DNA of 26,836 bases from PCC-6802 sp031388585. Its GTDB lineage: Bacteria; Cyanobacteriota; Cyanobacteriia; Pseudanabaenales; Pseudanabaenaceae. Within the stretch, counting starts at the first letter, position 1; every line of letters starts with the position of its first letter. The stretch is taken from the NCBI GenBank assembly GCA_031388585.1, contig JANMRU010000082.1, positions 1-26,836 of the forward strand, read 5' to 3'. The position numbers were made by a program, and so were the translations under genes. Positions 1 through 7,720 of the stretch are shown in pieces. The notes under the pieces are model-generated. The model made no database searches. It saw only the letters and a program-made list of their open reading frames with translations, and was not told where the DNA came from.

Positions 1-1225
1 TAGCGCCAACTAGAGCAATGCATTCATGAGGCTGCACGAATAGGTTGATATGTTTGAGCGTAGGCTCGCTCGCACCAGGATAGGTAAAGCTGACATCTTC
101 GATCGCTAAACCAGTCATAATTGGGATGGGAAAAGCATGGGGAGAAGTTTGATCTACAACCTGAGGTTGTAAACTGAGAAACTCAAAATACTGCGAAACA
201 TAGAGATTGTATTCATAGATGAGCGCGATGTTGGCTAAAATGCCCTGTAATGCTCCCTGCGCCTGCTGAAATGCACCTGCATACATAGTAAGATCGCCAA
301 TTGTGATCGCACCGCGCACAGCCTGGTATAGTACCATACCATAGGCACCGTAAAAGCCAGAACTAGCCAGTATCCCAATCCCTAATTTAGCCCGTACCTG
401 TCTCCCAGCTAGGGTGCGCGATTCCTGATTGAAGCGATCGCGGATTTCTATATATTGCTTAACCAGGTGATCTCCCAAATTAAACAATCGCACTTCCTTG
501 GCATACTCTTTTTCCGTGAGCACATTGCCAAAATAGTCAGCCAAACGCTTGCTTTGAGTTTGGTGGCGCAGCATCCAGAACCGTCTGCCAGAATATTCTA
601 CCCCCACCCAAAATGATGGTATAGCACTCACGAACAGAAACAGCATCACAAGCGGACTAAACCGCACTAACAGAGTCAGCAAACCGATAAATCCGACACA
701 TTGGCCGATCAGATTGGTAAGCGTATTTAAAACTCTTAAGGGATAATTACTGCCACTCTGCTGGGCGCGATTGAGAATGTCATAAAATTCTGGCGATTCA
801 TAGTGAGCCAAATCGAGACGTATAGCCTGTTTTAGCAATACGCCATTAGCATAAAGTGCAAAGCGATCGCCTAAAACCTGAGTGGTATAGCTATTTGCTT
901 GCTGGAGAGCATCCTGAATTAACCTCAGGCCAAAAGCTAGACCAACCAGACTAATTAAAGGTGTCCAATCCCCAACAGTTTGGAGACTAATTGTAGAATT
1001 GCCGATTTGGGCAACAACGCGATCGACGATTAATTTAGTCACATAGAGTTGGACTGCGGGCAGAAGGGAGTCGGCCAGAGTTATACCAAGACTAAACATC
1101 AGCCATCGTGGAGACGCTGCCCAGACGAGCTCGAGCAGACGCGGCATATTTCGCAGCATCGATCCAAGTGTCGTGCCAAGTGTTGAGCCGATGCGAAGGC
1201 GATCGCTACCTCTGGCACGGGTCAT
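1..1225 (-). CDS. ABC exporter, fused permease/ATPase (3' end cut by window)
   Basis: A type I ABC exporter half-transporter that uses ATP to export a substrate across the inner membrane; the substrate cannot be told. About 408 residues are visible. After a short N-terminal tail (start ATG at 1225, GGGGAG 12 bases upstream) comes a permease domain of about residues 40-360 with several hydrophobic helices. The nucleotide-binding domain begins near residue 370 with LAIEDVSFTYPG, the usual A-loop start. The window ends at ECIALVGA, just inside the Walker A motif, so most of the ATPase lies outside. It reads in the same direction as the small membrane protein at 1321-1533, 95 bases upstream, and the two may be cotranscribed. 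Family certain, substrate unknown. Confidence 0.88.
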   Translation of the reverse strand, partial: MTRARGSDRLRIGSTLGTTLGSMLRNMPRLLELVWAASPRWLMFSLGITLADSLLPAVQLYVTKLIVDRVVAQIGNSTISLQTVGDWTPLISLVGLAFGLRLIQDALQQANSYTTQVLGDRFALYANGVLLKQAIRLDLAHYESPEFYDILNRAQQSGSNYPLRVLNTLTNLIGQCVGFIGLLTLLVRFSPLVMLFLFVSAIPSFWVGVEYSGRRFWMLRHQTQSKRLADYFGNVLTEKEYAKEVRLFNLGDHLVKQYIEIRDRFNQESRTLAGRQVRAKLGIGILASSGFYGAYGMVLYQAVRGAITIGDLTMYAGAFQQAQGALQGILANIALIYEYNLYVSQYFEFLSLQPQVVDQTSPHAFPIPIMTGLAIEDVSFTYPGASEPTLKHINLFVQPHECIALVGA

Positions 1226-1320
1226 TCTGGGCGTTTCTCCCCATTAATTCTGAAACCGCATTTCCCGTACAGCCCGTACATCGCAATCGCGCAAGATTTA
1301 GTTCTCAAATCAGACTACTG

Positions 1321-1533
1321 TCACCGCATTTGCGTCAAAATTAAAGCAGCAGCGATCGCACTGACCAACAAAACTGGAAAAGCAGTTTCTACTTTTTGGA
1401 AAAAAAGACTGGCTTCAGCGGCAACCACCTCCGGCGTATGGCTTCTGTCTGCCCATACCAGATAGCTCAAAACAAATAGTAGGCTAACAATTGCCAGTAC
1501 AGTCATGACAAATGCAAATAATGAAGCGATCAT
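1321..1533 (-). CDS. small membrane protein with two transmembrane helices, 70 aa
   Basis: I do not recognise the family. The protein has a hydrophobic helix at about residues 4-27, a short polar stretch with WADRSHTPEV, then a second hydrophobic helix at about residues 50-67 ending in a charged MR tail. A clear ribosome binding site, AAAGGAG, lies 8 bases before the ATG, which supports a real gene. It sits 95 bases upstream of the ABC exporter on the same strand and could be an accessory subunit or simply a neighbour. The C-terminus is only four residues past the second helix. Confidence 0.62.
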   Translation of the reverse strand: MIASLFAFVMTVLAIVSLLFVLSYLVWADRSHTPEVVAAEASLFFQKVETAFPVLLVSAIAAALILTQMR

Positions 1534-1827
1534 AGTGTTGCTCCTTTACAAACCGAATCTCTAGTAATCTACTATCTATAGTGGATAAATGCATGATTTG
1601 TGACTTTTAGAACATTTTCTTAAGCATGTGCGGAACCAGGTAAAAGTAGCTACATTAATTTTGAACTAAGGAACCATGTAAAAATAACTTAAGCAATTAA
1701 GTAGCTTTTCTGGAGCTAATTTGATAGTTCCAATCGCCTTCGTGGTTTCTTCTTCGGCTGCTGCCGCGTTACTCCCGTTAGATTAAATCCTTGAAACCCA
1801 GTATCCTGACATAGAGTACTCCGTAAG
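1534..1827. other. intergenic region downstream of aroK with a short direct repeat
   Basis: This 294-base gap lies between aroK and the 70-residue membrane protein, both on the minus strand. It holds an imperfect direct repeat of about 17 bases, GGAACCAGGTAAAAGTA at 1632-1648 and GGAACCATGTAAAAATA at 1670-1686. CTTAAGCA also occurs twice, once near each copy. I see no convincing terminator hairpin and no gene with a start codon. The promoter of the membrane protein probably lies in the AT-rich half next to 1534. Confidence 0.35.
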
Positions 1828-2379
1828 CTAATCCCTTAGCTGCTTTAGGCGCTCTAAGTCTATAGTTTCACCCATAACGGTCAGCAGGCGATCGCACACT
1901 GTCTCTGGCCGATCTAGGTCTGTAATGGCAATATGAATATCTGCTTCAGCGTAGCGATCGCGCCGCAAGTCGTAAATCCTCGTCAGCACAGCTTGCGGAT
2001 CTGGGTCTTCAAGCAATGGACGTTTGACACTATGTGCGGTCAATCTTTGGTGCAACACATCCACAGGCACATCCAGCCAGACAACAATGCCATAGCGCAG
2101 ATACGACCAGTTCATCCGATCTAGAACAATGCCGCCGCCTGTAGCAACCACCAGATTTTTGTAGGCAGATACCTCCGCCAGTACCTGATGTTCTAGCTGC
2201 CGAAAAACTGCTTCCCCAGAAAGAGCAAAAATCTCAGGAATTTTCTGACCCGCAGAGCGTTCCACTAGATCGTCGGTATCAAAGAAGTGATACTGCAACT
2301 TCTGAGCTAACAATTGCCCTATAGTGCTTTTGCCTGCCCCCATCATGCCAATCAAGTATACGTTTGTGCCGTCAAGCAT
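1828..2379 (-). CDS. aroK: shikimate kinase
   Basis: Phosphorylates the 3-hydroxyl of shikimate with ATP, the fifth step of the shikimate pathway to chorismate and aromatic amino acids, in the cytoplasm. The protein is 183 residues, normal for the family. The Walker A loop GMMGAGKST is at residues 11-19. The shikimate-binding residues follow as D34 and D36 in FDTDDL, R60 in FRQLE and the GGG triplet at 81-83. The lid arginine is in VKRPLL and the C-terminal arginines are in RRDRYAEAD. It is transcribed divergently from the tautomerase-GST pair across a 91-base gap. Another aromatic biosynthesis gene, trpB, is present in the window but far away and not linked. Confidence 0.96.
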   Translation of the reverse strand: MLDGTNVYLIGMMGAGKSTIGQLLAQKLQYHFFDTDDLVERSAGQKIPEIFALSGEAVFRQLEHQVLAEVSAYKNLVVATGGGIVLDRMNWSYLRYGIVVWLDVPVDVLHQRLTAHSVKRPLLEDPDPQAVLTRIYDLRRDRYAEADIHIAITDLDRPETVCDRLLTVMGETIDLERLKQLRD

Positions 2380-2470
2380 TAAATTAGTTGAGTTAGTTAT
2401 TAAGAATCTACTGAAAGTAGGTTACAGAATTTTCCCCTAAATTGAGATCGTTACCGCAAGTCATATAGCT

Positions 2471-2857
2471 ATGGTACAAACTAAAATTTACGGATTAAGA
2501 GAGCATCTCGATCCCATCAAGTCAAAACTTTCCGATGTTATTCATTCCTGTGTAGTAGAAGCACTTAAGTATCCACCAGATAAACGCGCCCACCGATTCT
2601 TCCGCCTCGATCGCTCAGATTTCTTTTACCCAGAGGGGCGCACTGAGCGCTACACCATTGTTGAATTCAGTATGATTGAAGGACGCAGTATTGAAACAAA
2701 AAAGCAGTTGATGCGCTTAATGTTTGAGCGAGTACAGCCACTTGGCATTTCCATACAAGACTTAGAAATGACGATCTTTGAAACTCCCAAGCACAATTGG
2801 GGATTTCGAGGATTGCCTGGAGACGAACATCAACTCAATTACAAAATCGACGTATAA
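2471..2857 (+). CDS. tautomerase-family protein
   Basis: A 128-residue protein resembling the tautomerase superfamily, specifically the longer single-chain type (Tautomerase_2) often annotated as 4-oxalocrotonate tautomerase-like. The N-terminal part, MVQTKIYGLREHL, is followed by a helix and the strand-rich region YTIVEFSMIEGRS. Next come the helix TKKQLMRLMFERVQ and the closing IQDLEMTIFETPKHNWGFRG, where the WGFRG segment is typical of these proteins. The catalytic Pro1 that defines classic tautomerases is not at position 2 here (residue 2 is Val), so the chemistry is uncertain. The stop codon TAA is immediately followed by the ATG of the GST, which strongly suggests one operon and translational coupling. 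Confidence 0.78.
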   Translation: MVQTKIYGLREHLDPIKSKLSDVIHSCVVEALKYPPDKRAHRFFRLDRSDFFYPEGRTERYTIVEFSMIEGRSIETKKQLMRLMFERVQPLGISIQDLEMTIFETPKHNWGFRGLPGDEHQLNYKIDV

Positions 2858-4078
2858 ATGACAACCACCGCCATGACGATCGCCCCTCTAAGCTGGTCAG
2901 AACTAGAATCGCTCACGGACTTTCAAGTCGATAATATCAATGGGCCGACTAACGCTCAAGCCCGTTTACGTTTGTTTGGCCAGTCTGAATCCGATGTGAG
3001 GGTAACTCTATACCGCGATCATCACGCCTGGTGTCCCTACTGTCAAAAAATCTGGCTGTGGCTAGAAGAAAAACAAATCCCCTACCGCATCGAAAAAGTG
3101 ACCATGTTCTGCTACGGGGAAAAAGAGAGTTGGTACAAACAGAAAGTGCCATCAGGAATGCTGCCTGCGATCGAGCTAGATGGTCGCATCATTACCGAAA
3201 GTGATGATATCCTGATTGCCCTAGAAAAGGTTTTTGGCACCTTGAGTCTGGGTATGGAAGACCCAGACGTACTCCCTCTACGACAACTTGAGCGGTTGTT
3301 ATTTAGAGCCTGGTGTACCTGGCTTTGCTATCAAGCTAGTTCAGCCAGCCAAGAGCAGAAGAACCGCGACAAATTCACAGACGTAGTAGCAAGGATTGAG
3401 GATGCCCTGGGTCGCACGACTGGCGCGTATTTCCTCGATCAATTTAGTACCGTCGATGCGATCTTTACACCCTACGTCGAACGGATGAATGCCAGCCTTT
3501 ACTACTACAAAGGCTATTCCCTACGTGAGGAAAATCCTCGCTTTGCCGACTGGTTTGCAGCGATGGAGAGCCGACCGACCTACCGTGGAACCCAGAGCGA
3601 CTTTCACACCCATGTGCACGATCTACCACCGCAAATGGGTGGTTGCTGGGAAAACGGCGAGCCTCAGATGCAAATTAACAAAGCACGGGTGGACAATGGT
3701 CCTTGGGATGGACTGCCAGATGCAACTTATCCAGAACCTGAAACCGCGCAAATGGAAGCACTCCACCGCGTCATCAAGCACCGCAACAATATTATTCGCG
3801 TCAACCCTATCGGCGGCGAAATGTTTGATAAGGCCCTACGTTGCGCCCTAACTGCCATGATCTCGGACAAACCTTGCACACCACCTCAGGGATCAGATGT
3901 TGCCCTGAGATACTTGCGCGATCGAATTTCTGTACCGCGAGATATGTCGATTTATGCCGCCAAGCACCTACGAAAAGCTTTGGAGGCAACTGCCGCACTA
4001 GTAGGCAATGGACAAGGCGCACCCATTCCATTTCAGAATCGGCGAGATCAAGACCCCGCTAACTTCGCCAGAAATTAA
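2858..4078 (+). CDS. glutathione S-transferase family protein with CPYC thioredoxin-like N-terminus
   Basis: A 406-residue soluble protein. Residues about 48-125 form a glutaredoxin/GST N-terminal domain with C59-P-Y-C62 as the likely redox or glutathione site. It continues with a cis-Pro-type segment VPSGMLPAIEL and ITESDDIL, which normally binds the gamma-glutamyl part of glutathione. An all-helical GST C-domain covers about 140-245, including FLDQFSTVDAIFTPYVERM. A further 160-residue extension beginning near GGCWENGEPQ makes it much longer than a standard GST of about 220 residues. Similar long forms occur in cyanobacteria and plant chloroplasts. The ATG at 2858 directly follows the upstream stop codon; a second in-frame ATG at 2873 is possible. 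The role is probably glutathione-dependent detoxification or redox work, inferred from the domain and the tautomerase neighbour. Confidence 0.85.
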   Translation: MTTTAMTIAPLSWSELESLTDFQVDNINGPTNAQARLRLFGQSESDVRVTLYRDHHAWCPYCQKIWLWLEEKQIPYRIEKVTMFCYGEKESWYKQKVPSGMLPAIELDGRIITESDDILIALEKVFGTLSLGMEDPDVLPLRQLERLLFRAWCTWLCYQASSASQEQKNRDKFTDVVARIEDALGRTTGAYFLDQFSTVDAIFTPYVERMNASLYYYKGYSLREENPRFADWFAAMESRPTYRGTQSDFHTHVHDLPPQMGGCWENGEPQMQINKARVDNGPWDGLPDATYPEPETAQMEALHRVIKHRNNIIRVNPIGGEMFDKALRCALTAMISDKPCTPPQGSDVALRYLRDRISVPRDMSIYAAKHLRKALEATAALVGNGQGAPIPFQNRRDQDPANFARN

Positions 4079-4099
4079 TAGTGCCTGGCATATACATAT

Positions 4100-4204
4100 A
4101 ATAGTTATCGCCAATTAGGTGGTTGACGGGGTGGAGCCTCCGTGGAGGCAATGCCCCCACACCCCCTATTAAAATCTGTCAATACGATCTAGGCGGTGGC
4201 TATA
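4100..4204. repeat. MITE-like dispersed repeat, copy 1
   Basis: This is one of three related elements in the window. It runs from ATAGTTATCGCCAATTAGG to GGCGGTGGCTATA, about 105 bases, and its ends are imperfect inverted repeats of each other. Inside it carries the shared blocks GACGGGGTGGAG, ATGCCCCCACACCCCC-like and AAAATCTGTC. Short G/C-rich palindromes such as GCCTCCGTGGAGGC could form hairpins. It codes for nothing and fills the gap between the convergent GST and TauE genes. It is the most diverged copy at its left end (ATAGTT instead of ATAGCT). Mobility by a transposase encoded elsewhere is inferred. Confidence 0.75.
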
Positions 4205-4220
4205 ATTGCTAACCGCGATC

Positions 4221-4976
4221 TCAATGCAAAGTGTCGTAAGCAAATTTAATAATCAAAGCAGACACAACAACTAGAAATAAGCCTCTCACAAACTGGCTAC
4301 CCTTATTTATAGCCAGTTTGGTTCCTAACAAGGAACCGATCGTGTTGCAAGCTGCCATTGGCAAGGCATACTGATAGAGAATATTGTCTGTAAAAGCAAA
4401 GTACAGCATGGCGGAGAGATTAGTCGCAAAGTTGACTACCTTGGCTGAAGCAGCAGCATTGAGAAAGTCAAAGCCAAATATGCCAATAAAAGCAAAGGTG
4501 AGAAAGCTCCCGGTGCCTGGGCCAAAGAACCCGTCGTAAAATCCGATCGCCACCCCGATACTAATACCAACTAGCTTTTGGGTTGTGGCAGCTAGTTTTG
4601 GTGCGTGCAAACTACCAAAGTCTTTCTTTACAAACGTGAAGACAGCAACAGCGATTAAAAGGACTAAAATCGCTGGTCGTAGCATCGCAGGATTAATCGA
4701 GCTAACTACTTGTGCCCCTAGAAACGAGAATATAAAAGCAGCGATCGCTGTAGGTAATGTTGCAGTCCAGTTAATCTGTAAGTGTCTGGCATACTGGATC
4801 GAAGCGGTTGAAGTGCCCGTGATCGCCGCTAGTTTACTAGTACCAAAAACAACTGTTAATGGTATGTGGGGCAAAAAAATAAATAAAGCAGGTAGCTGAA
4901 TCAGACCACCGCCACCAACTATCGAATCGATAAACCCTGCGAGACTAGCAAAGAAACATAGGAAGATAATTTCAAT
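4221..4976 (-). CDS. TauE/SafE (TSUP) family permease with no canonical start codon
   Basis: A membrane permease of the sulfite exporter TauE/SafE family, thought to move anions such as sulfite or organosulfur compounds; the substrate here is unknown. The family signature lies near the N-terminus as FIDSIVGGGGLIQLPALF, followed by FGTSKLAAITGT. A second half contains GFYDGFFGPGTGSFLTFAF and ASAKVVNFATN, giving about seven or eight hydrophobic helices. The signature lies upstream of the first canonical start codon, a TTG at 4874, so a product from that TTG would lose a conserved part of the first half. The frame is open up to a stop at 5004-5006 without any ATG, GTG or TTG. GGGAG at 4987-4991 precedes an ATT codon at 4976 by 10 bases; I place the start there tentatively, giving 251 residues, the normal family length. 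A decayed start is the alternative. Confidence 0.72.
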   Translation of the reverse strand: MEIIFLCFFASLAGFIDSIVGGGGLIQLPALFIFLPHIPLTVVFGTSKLAAITGTSTASIQYARHLQINWTATLPTAIAAFIFSFLGAQVVSSINPAMLRPAILVLLIAVAVFTFVKKDFGSLHAPKLAATTQKLVGISIGVAIGFYDGFFGPGTGSFLTFAFIGIFGFDFLNAAASAKVVNFATNLSAMLYFAFTDNILYQYALPMAACNTIGSLLGTKLAINKGSQFVRGLFLVVVSALIIKFAYDTLH

Positions 4977-4997
4977 AACTGTTAGTCTCCCTGATAA

Positions 4998-5059
4998 GGA
5001 TTTCTAAATCCAGTTATACCAAAAATTCTGATGTAACACGAATGGATTTAATTAAATCT
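4998..5059. promoter_or_regulatory. pair of related palindromes between tauE and the integrase fragment
   Basis: Two inverted repeats share the half-site GGATTT. The first is GGATTTCTAAATCC at 4998-5011, with 6-base arms and a 2-base centre. The second is GATTTAATTAAATC at 5045-5058, a perfect 14-base palindrome preceded by another G. Their centres are 47 bases apart. They lie between divergent genes, so an operator for both promoters or a recombinase arm site are possible readings. Neither is proven. Confidence 0.4.
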
Positions 5060-5099
5060 GGGTACATTTAGCATATGTTTTTAAACAATAAGCTAAACA

Positions 5100-5795
5100 A
5101 TGCAGAGCGTTTCGTCACCTCACAAAAAATCTACTAAAGGTACAGTAGTAGTTGAATCCTTTAAAGGCAGGTTAAGACTGCGTTTTCGTGTGTCAGGTGA
5201 ACGGTACTGTCTAGCGATCGGACTACCAGATCTACCACAAAACCGAGAAATAGCAGAAGATAAAGCGAACCTGATTGCTTTAGATATTAAAACTGGGAGA
5301 TTCGATCCTAGCCTGGCCAAATATCATAGCCCCAGAGCGCCAAAAATAGTCAGAAAAGACTCCATGTTGGATGCTATATGGGACAAATATACTGAGTTTA
5401 AAAGCAAGCAAATTGAGACTTCTGGCACTCTAAAGAGATATAGCCGCTTTCATAAATATGTACTCAGCTCATCTGAAGTTGAGTCAGATTTTGTTCCTTT
5501 GTCTACCAGTACTCCAAGCGTTAACTGGACACCAGGGACAACTAGGCGTGTCCTCTCTGGCATTATTGAATCAACATCATTGATCAATGACTATCAACGT
5601 TTTCGCAACTATCTAGAGAGCCTACCCACAAAAAAAATCAGTGATGCAATCGAGATTCAGAAGCACATCTGCGCGACGTATCCAAACGATGCTAAGCAGA
5701 TCCTTGCGCAGATTGACATATGCTGTGAATGGGCTACTAGAACTGGGTTGCTAAATAGTAATCCGTTTAGACAGTCAGTAGAAACTGAAGAATAG
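5100..5795 (+). pseudogene. truncated tyrosine recombinase (integrase) without catalytic domain
   Basis: The 231-residue product has the two DNA-binding parts of a phage-type integrase. Residues about 12-76 form an arm-type domain (VVVESFKGRLRLRF, YCLAIGLPD, FDPSLAKY). Residues about 88-225 form the helical core-binding domain, ending in QIDICCEWATRTGLLNSNPF, the usual end of that domain in cyanobacterial integrases. The protein then stops. No R...HxxR...Y catalytic domain follows in any frame before tilS begins 52 bases later. It is therefore probably a relic of an integrated element, though a surviving DNA-binding protein cannot be excluded. No clear ribosome binding site precedes the ATG. 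Confidence 0.7.
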
Positions 5796-5847
5796 AATTT
5801 GGTCACCGAAGATGTTGAATCAGCCAACCTGCGAACATAATCACTAG

Positions 5848-6816
5848 ATGATTAGTAAACTTTTGAAAGCAAAGCTAAATAAGCTGTTGCAATCAAATCT
5901 CAATTTATTGCCGCAAGGTTCTAGTATTTTAGTCGCTGTATCTGGCGGGCAAGATTCGCTCTGTCTGATAAAGTTGTTGCAGGTTTTACAACCAAGATGG
6001 CAATGGCATCTTGCGATCGCCCATTGCGATCACCAATGGCGTAACGACTCAAGCGACAATGCCGATCATGTAAGACAATTAGCAGATGTTTGGGGCTTAC
6101 CCTTCTACCTGCGGACAGCCAGCACACCTCCTAAGAACGAAGCTGAAGCCCGAGATTGGCGATATGCAATGTTTGAGGAAATCGCAAATGAATTGCAATA
6201 CCAAATTGTAGCAACAGGTCATACTAGGAGCGATCGCGCCGAGACTCTTCTCTACAACCTGATGCGCGGTAGTGGAGCCGACGGCCTACAATCGCTTTAC
6301 TGGCAGCGATCGCTAGGCGCAAACCTCTCACTGGTGCGACCACTACTAGATATCAGCCGCAGTCAAACGTTGGCCTACTGTCACGAATTAGATCTACCGA
6401 TTTGGCTCGACAGTACAAATGAAAGCCTCGATTATCAACGCAATCGTATCCGCCAAGAATTAATTCCCTATATCTGCGAACATTTTAATCCTCAGGTTGA
6501 ACAATCATTAGCTCAAACTGCTGAGCTTTTACATGCCGATGTAATTTATCTGGAGCAACAGGCAAGCAAAACTTGGCAGCCAGAAATCTTACCCCGAATT
6601 AATCGCCTCGATCTACGCGAACAACCCCAAGCATTACAACGGCGGATCGTGCGCCAGTTTCTACACCACTATCTCTCTCAGGGCATTCCTTTTGCCCATG
6701 TAGACAAATTTTTGCGCCTAGTCTATGCGCCTAATCGCACCCGCTGCGATCGCTTCTCAGGTGGTGCATGGGCAGAGGTAGATCATCCTTGGATTTGGTT
6801 ACGGCATAATTCTTGA
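5848..6816 (+). CDS. tilS: tRNA(Ile)-lysidine synthase
   Basis: Attaches lysine to cytidine 34 of the tRNA-Ile that carries a CAU anticodon, switching it from methionine to isoleucine identity; the enzyme is essential and cytoplasmic. The PP-loop ATP-binding motif SGGQDS is at residues 32-37. The conserved segments IAHCDHQWR, ATGHTRSDRAETLLYNLMRGSG and RPLLDISR follow, as does LDSTNESLDYQRNRIRQELIP. At 322 residues it is the short cyanobacterial form with a substrate-binding region at about 215-320 and no long C-terminal extension. A 7-base inverted repeat, CATAATT/AATTATG at 6805-6823, overlaps the stop codon. secG follows 49 bases downstream on the same strand. Confidence 0.95.
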   Translation: MISKLLKAKLNKLLQSNLNLLPQGSSILVAVSGGQDSLCLIKLLQVLQPRWQWHLAIAHCDHQWRNDSSDNADHVRQLADVWGLPFYLRTASTPPKNEAEARDWRYAMFEEIANELQYQIVATGHTRSDRAETLLYNLMRGSGADGLQSLYWQRSLGANLSLVRPLLDISRSQTLAYCHELDLPIWLDSTNESLDYQRNRIRQELIPYICEHFNPQVEQSLAQTAELLHADVIYLEQQASKTWQPEILPRINRLDLREQPQALQRRIVRQFLHHYLSQGIPFAHVDKFLRLVYAPNRTRCDRFSGGAWAEVDHPWIWLRHNS

Positions 6817-6865
6817 AATTATGGGATAAGCTATAAGGTAGTAACATCTCGAAATTGGTTCCAAA

Positions 6866-7177
6866 ATGTATACCTGGTTCAAAATAGCCTGGGCAGTAAT
6901 TGCCGCCGCTCTTGTACTTCTGATTTTGCTGCATAGTCCGAAAGGAGATGGTTTAGGTGGCATTGGAGGACAAGCACAGCTATTTTCCAGCACTAAGAGT
7001 GCGGAAACAACCTTAAATCGCCTAACCTGGACTCTAACCGTATTGTTCCTTGGCTTAACCGTGGCGCTGAGTGCGGGTTGGATTCCTCAACCAGGCATCG
7101 CCGCAAAACCTACCACACAACAAACAGCCCCTGCGCCTAAGCAGTCAATTCCCCAAAACTTACCAGGCAATAACTAG
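6866..7177 (+). CDS. secG: preprotein translocase subunit SecG
   Basis: A small subunit of the SecYEG protein-export channel in the plasma and thylakoid membranes, which helps SecA-driven movement of preproteins. The 103-residue protein has two transmembrane helices, about residues 4-24 and 53-71. They are joined by the conserved cytoplasmic loop HSPKGDGLGGIGGQAQLFSS, with TTLNRLTW leading into the second helix. The C-terminal tail after residue 75 is rich in Pro, Gln, Thr and Ala and poorly conserved in the family. It is followed by a hairpin terminator at 7230-7260. Confidence 0.95.
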   Translation: MYTWFKIAWAVIAAALVLLILLHSPKGDGLGGIGGQAQLFSSTKSAETTLNRLTWTLTVLFLGLTVALSAGWIPQPGIAAKPTTQQTAPAPKQSIPQNLPGNN

Positions 7178-7229
7178 TACTTTACTGCTTGGGGATTGCA
7201 GTAGATTGCAGTAAAAGATCGCGTTTTTT

Positions 7230-7260
7230 GGGATGAGTGACAAATAGTCTCGCTCATCCC
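7230..7260 (+). terminator. hairpin terminator after secG
   Basis: GGGATGAG at 7230-7237 pairs perfectly with CTCATCCC at 7253-7260. An inner GAC/GTC pairing extends the stem. The T-rich ATATTTTGT follows on the plus strand, which fits termination of secG before the convergent rpsU. Confidence 0.6.
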
Positions 7261-7312
7261 ATATTTTGTCAAAACGCCATGCCGAGATCGCATGTTGTTC
7301 AGCAATTTTTAG

Positions 7313-7344
7313 CAAAAAAAAGTCGCACTTCATATCGCAGCGAC
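7313..7344 (-). terminator. rho-independent terminator of rpsU
   Basis: Read on the minus strand, GTCGC (7344-7340) pairs with GCGAC (7326-7322). A run of T residues corresponding to the A tract at 7313-7320 follows directly. It lies 48 bases beyond the rpsU stop codon. Confidence 0.6.
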
Positions 7345-7391
7345 CCATGCCTTAGCAAAGAATTAGCGAACGTTATTGATACATTGCGCCA

Positions 7392-7580
7392 TCACTTACG
7401 ATGCATGTACTTCATCTGCCTGCGCTTCTCGACCGCTTTGCGTTTACGTTTTTCAGTTGTTGTCTCAAAGTAGCGATGCTTTTTCATATCGAGAAAAATT
7501 CCAGCTTTCACCACCTGGCGCTTAAAGCGTCGAAGTGCTGATTCAATCCCTTCATGATCGCCAACAATTACCTGGGTCAT
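7392..7580 (-). CDS. rpsU: 30S ribosomal protein S21
   Basis: Ribosomal protein bS21 of the small subunit, involved in base-pairing of mRNA to the 3' end of 16S rRNA at initiation. The 62-residue protein has the family pattern: IESALRRFKRQVVKAGI at the N-terminus, then KKHRYFETTTEKRKRKA and a basic Arg/Lys-rich tail. GAGG lies 8 bases before the ATG at 7580. It follows the RRM gene on the same strand, an arrangement known in cyanobacteria as a cold-regulated rbp-rpsU cluster. A terminator-like hairpin at 7644-7669 separates the two, so rpsU may have its own promoter or be expressed by read-through. Confidence 0.96.
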   Translation of the reverse strand: MTQVIVGDHEGIESALRRFKRQVVKAGIFLDMKKHRYFETTTEKRKRKAVEKRRQMKYMHRK

Positions 7581-7643
7581 CCCATCATCCTCATTAATTT
7601 TAAGTAGGTCTCAAACCAATACGTGGAAATACTATTTTGAAGC

Positions 7644-7669
7644 AAAAAAATGCAGACAGAGTAGCTGCA
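7644..7669 (-). terminator. terminator between rbp and rpsU
   Basis: On the minus strand TGCAG (7669-7665) pairs with CTGCA (7655-7651). A run of seven T follows, seen as the A tract at 7644-7650 on the plus strand. It lies 52 bases after the RRM gene stop. Because rpsU follows on the same strand, it may be partial and set the ratio of the two products. Confidence 0.55.
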
Positions 7670-7720
7670 CTAAAGTTTGGTTAAACTTTCAGGCTTGTAG
7701 GTAAAGCATGTAAGTTTAGG

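Noticed and set aside
1716..1838. Minus-strand frame after aroK ending LTGVTRQQPKKKPRRRLELS
   Set aside because: The tail looks protein-like and basic, but the frame has no ATG, GTG or TTG and overlaps the end of aroK. It may be a chance frame or a remnant too short to judge.
3489..3851. 120-codon frame inside the GST gene, alternative frame
   Set aside because: It overlaps a strong coding sequence completely, and its residue pattern mirrors a shifted reading of the GST.
4874..4876. TTG at 4874 as the true TauE start
   Set aside because: It would remove the conserved FIDSIVGGGGLIQLP region and the first helix, and no ribosome binding site precedes it.
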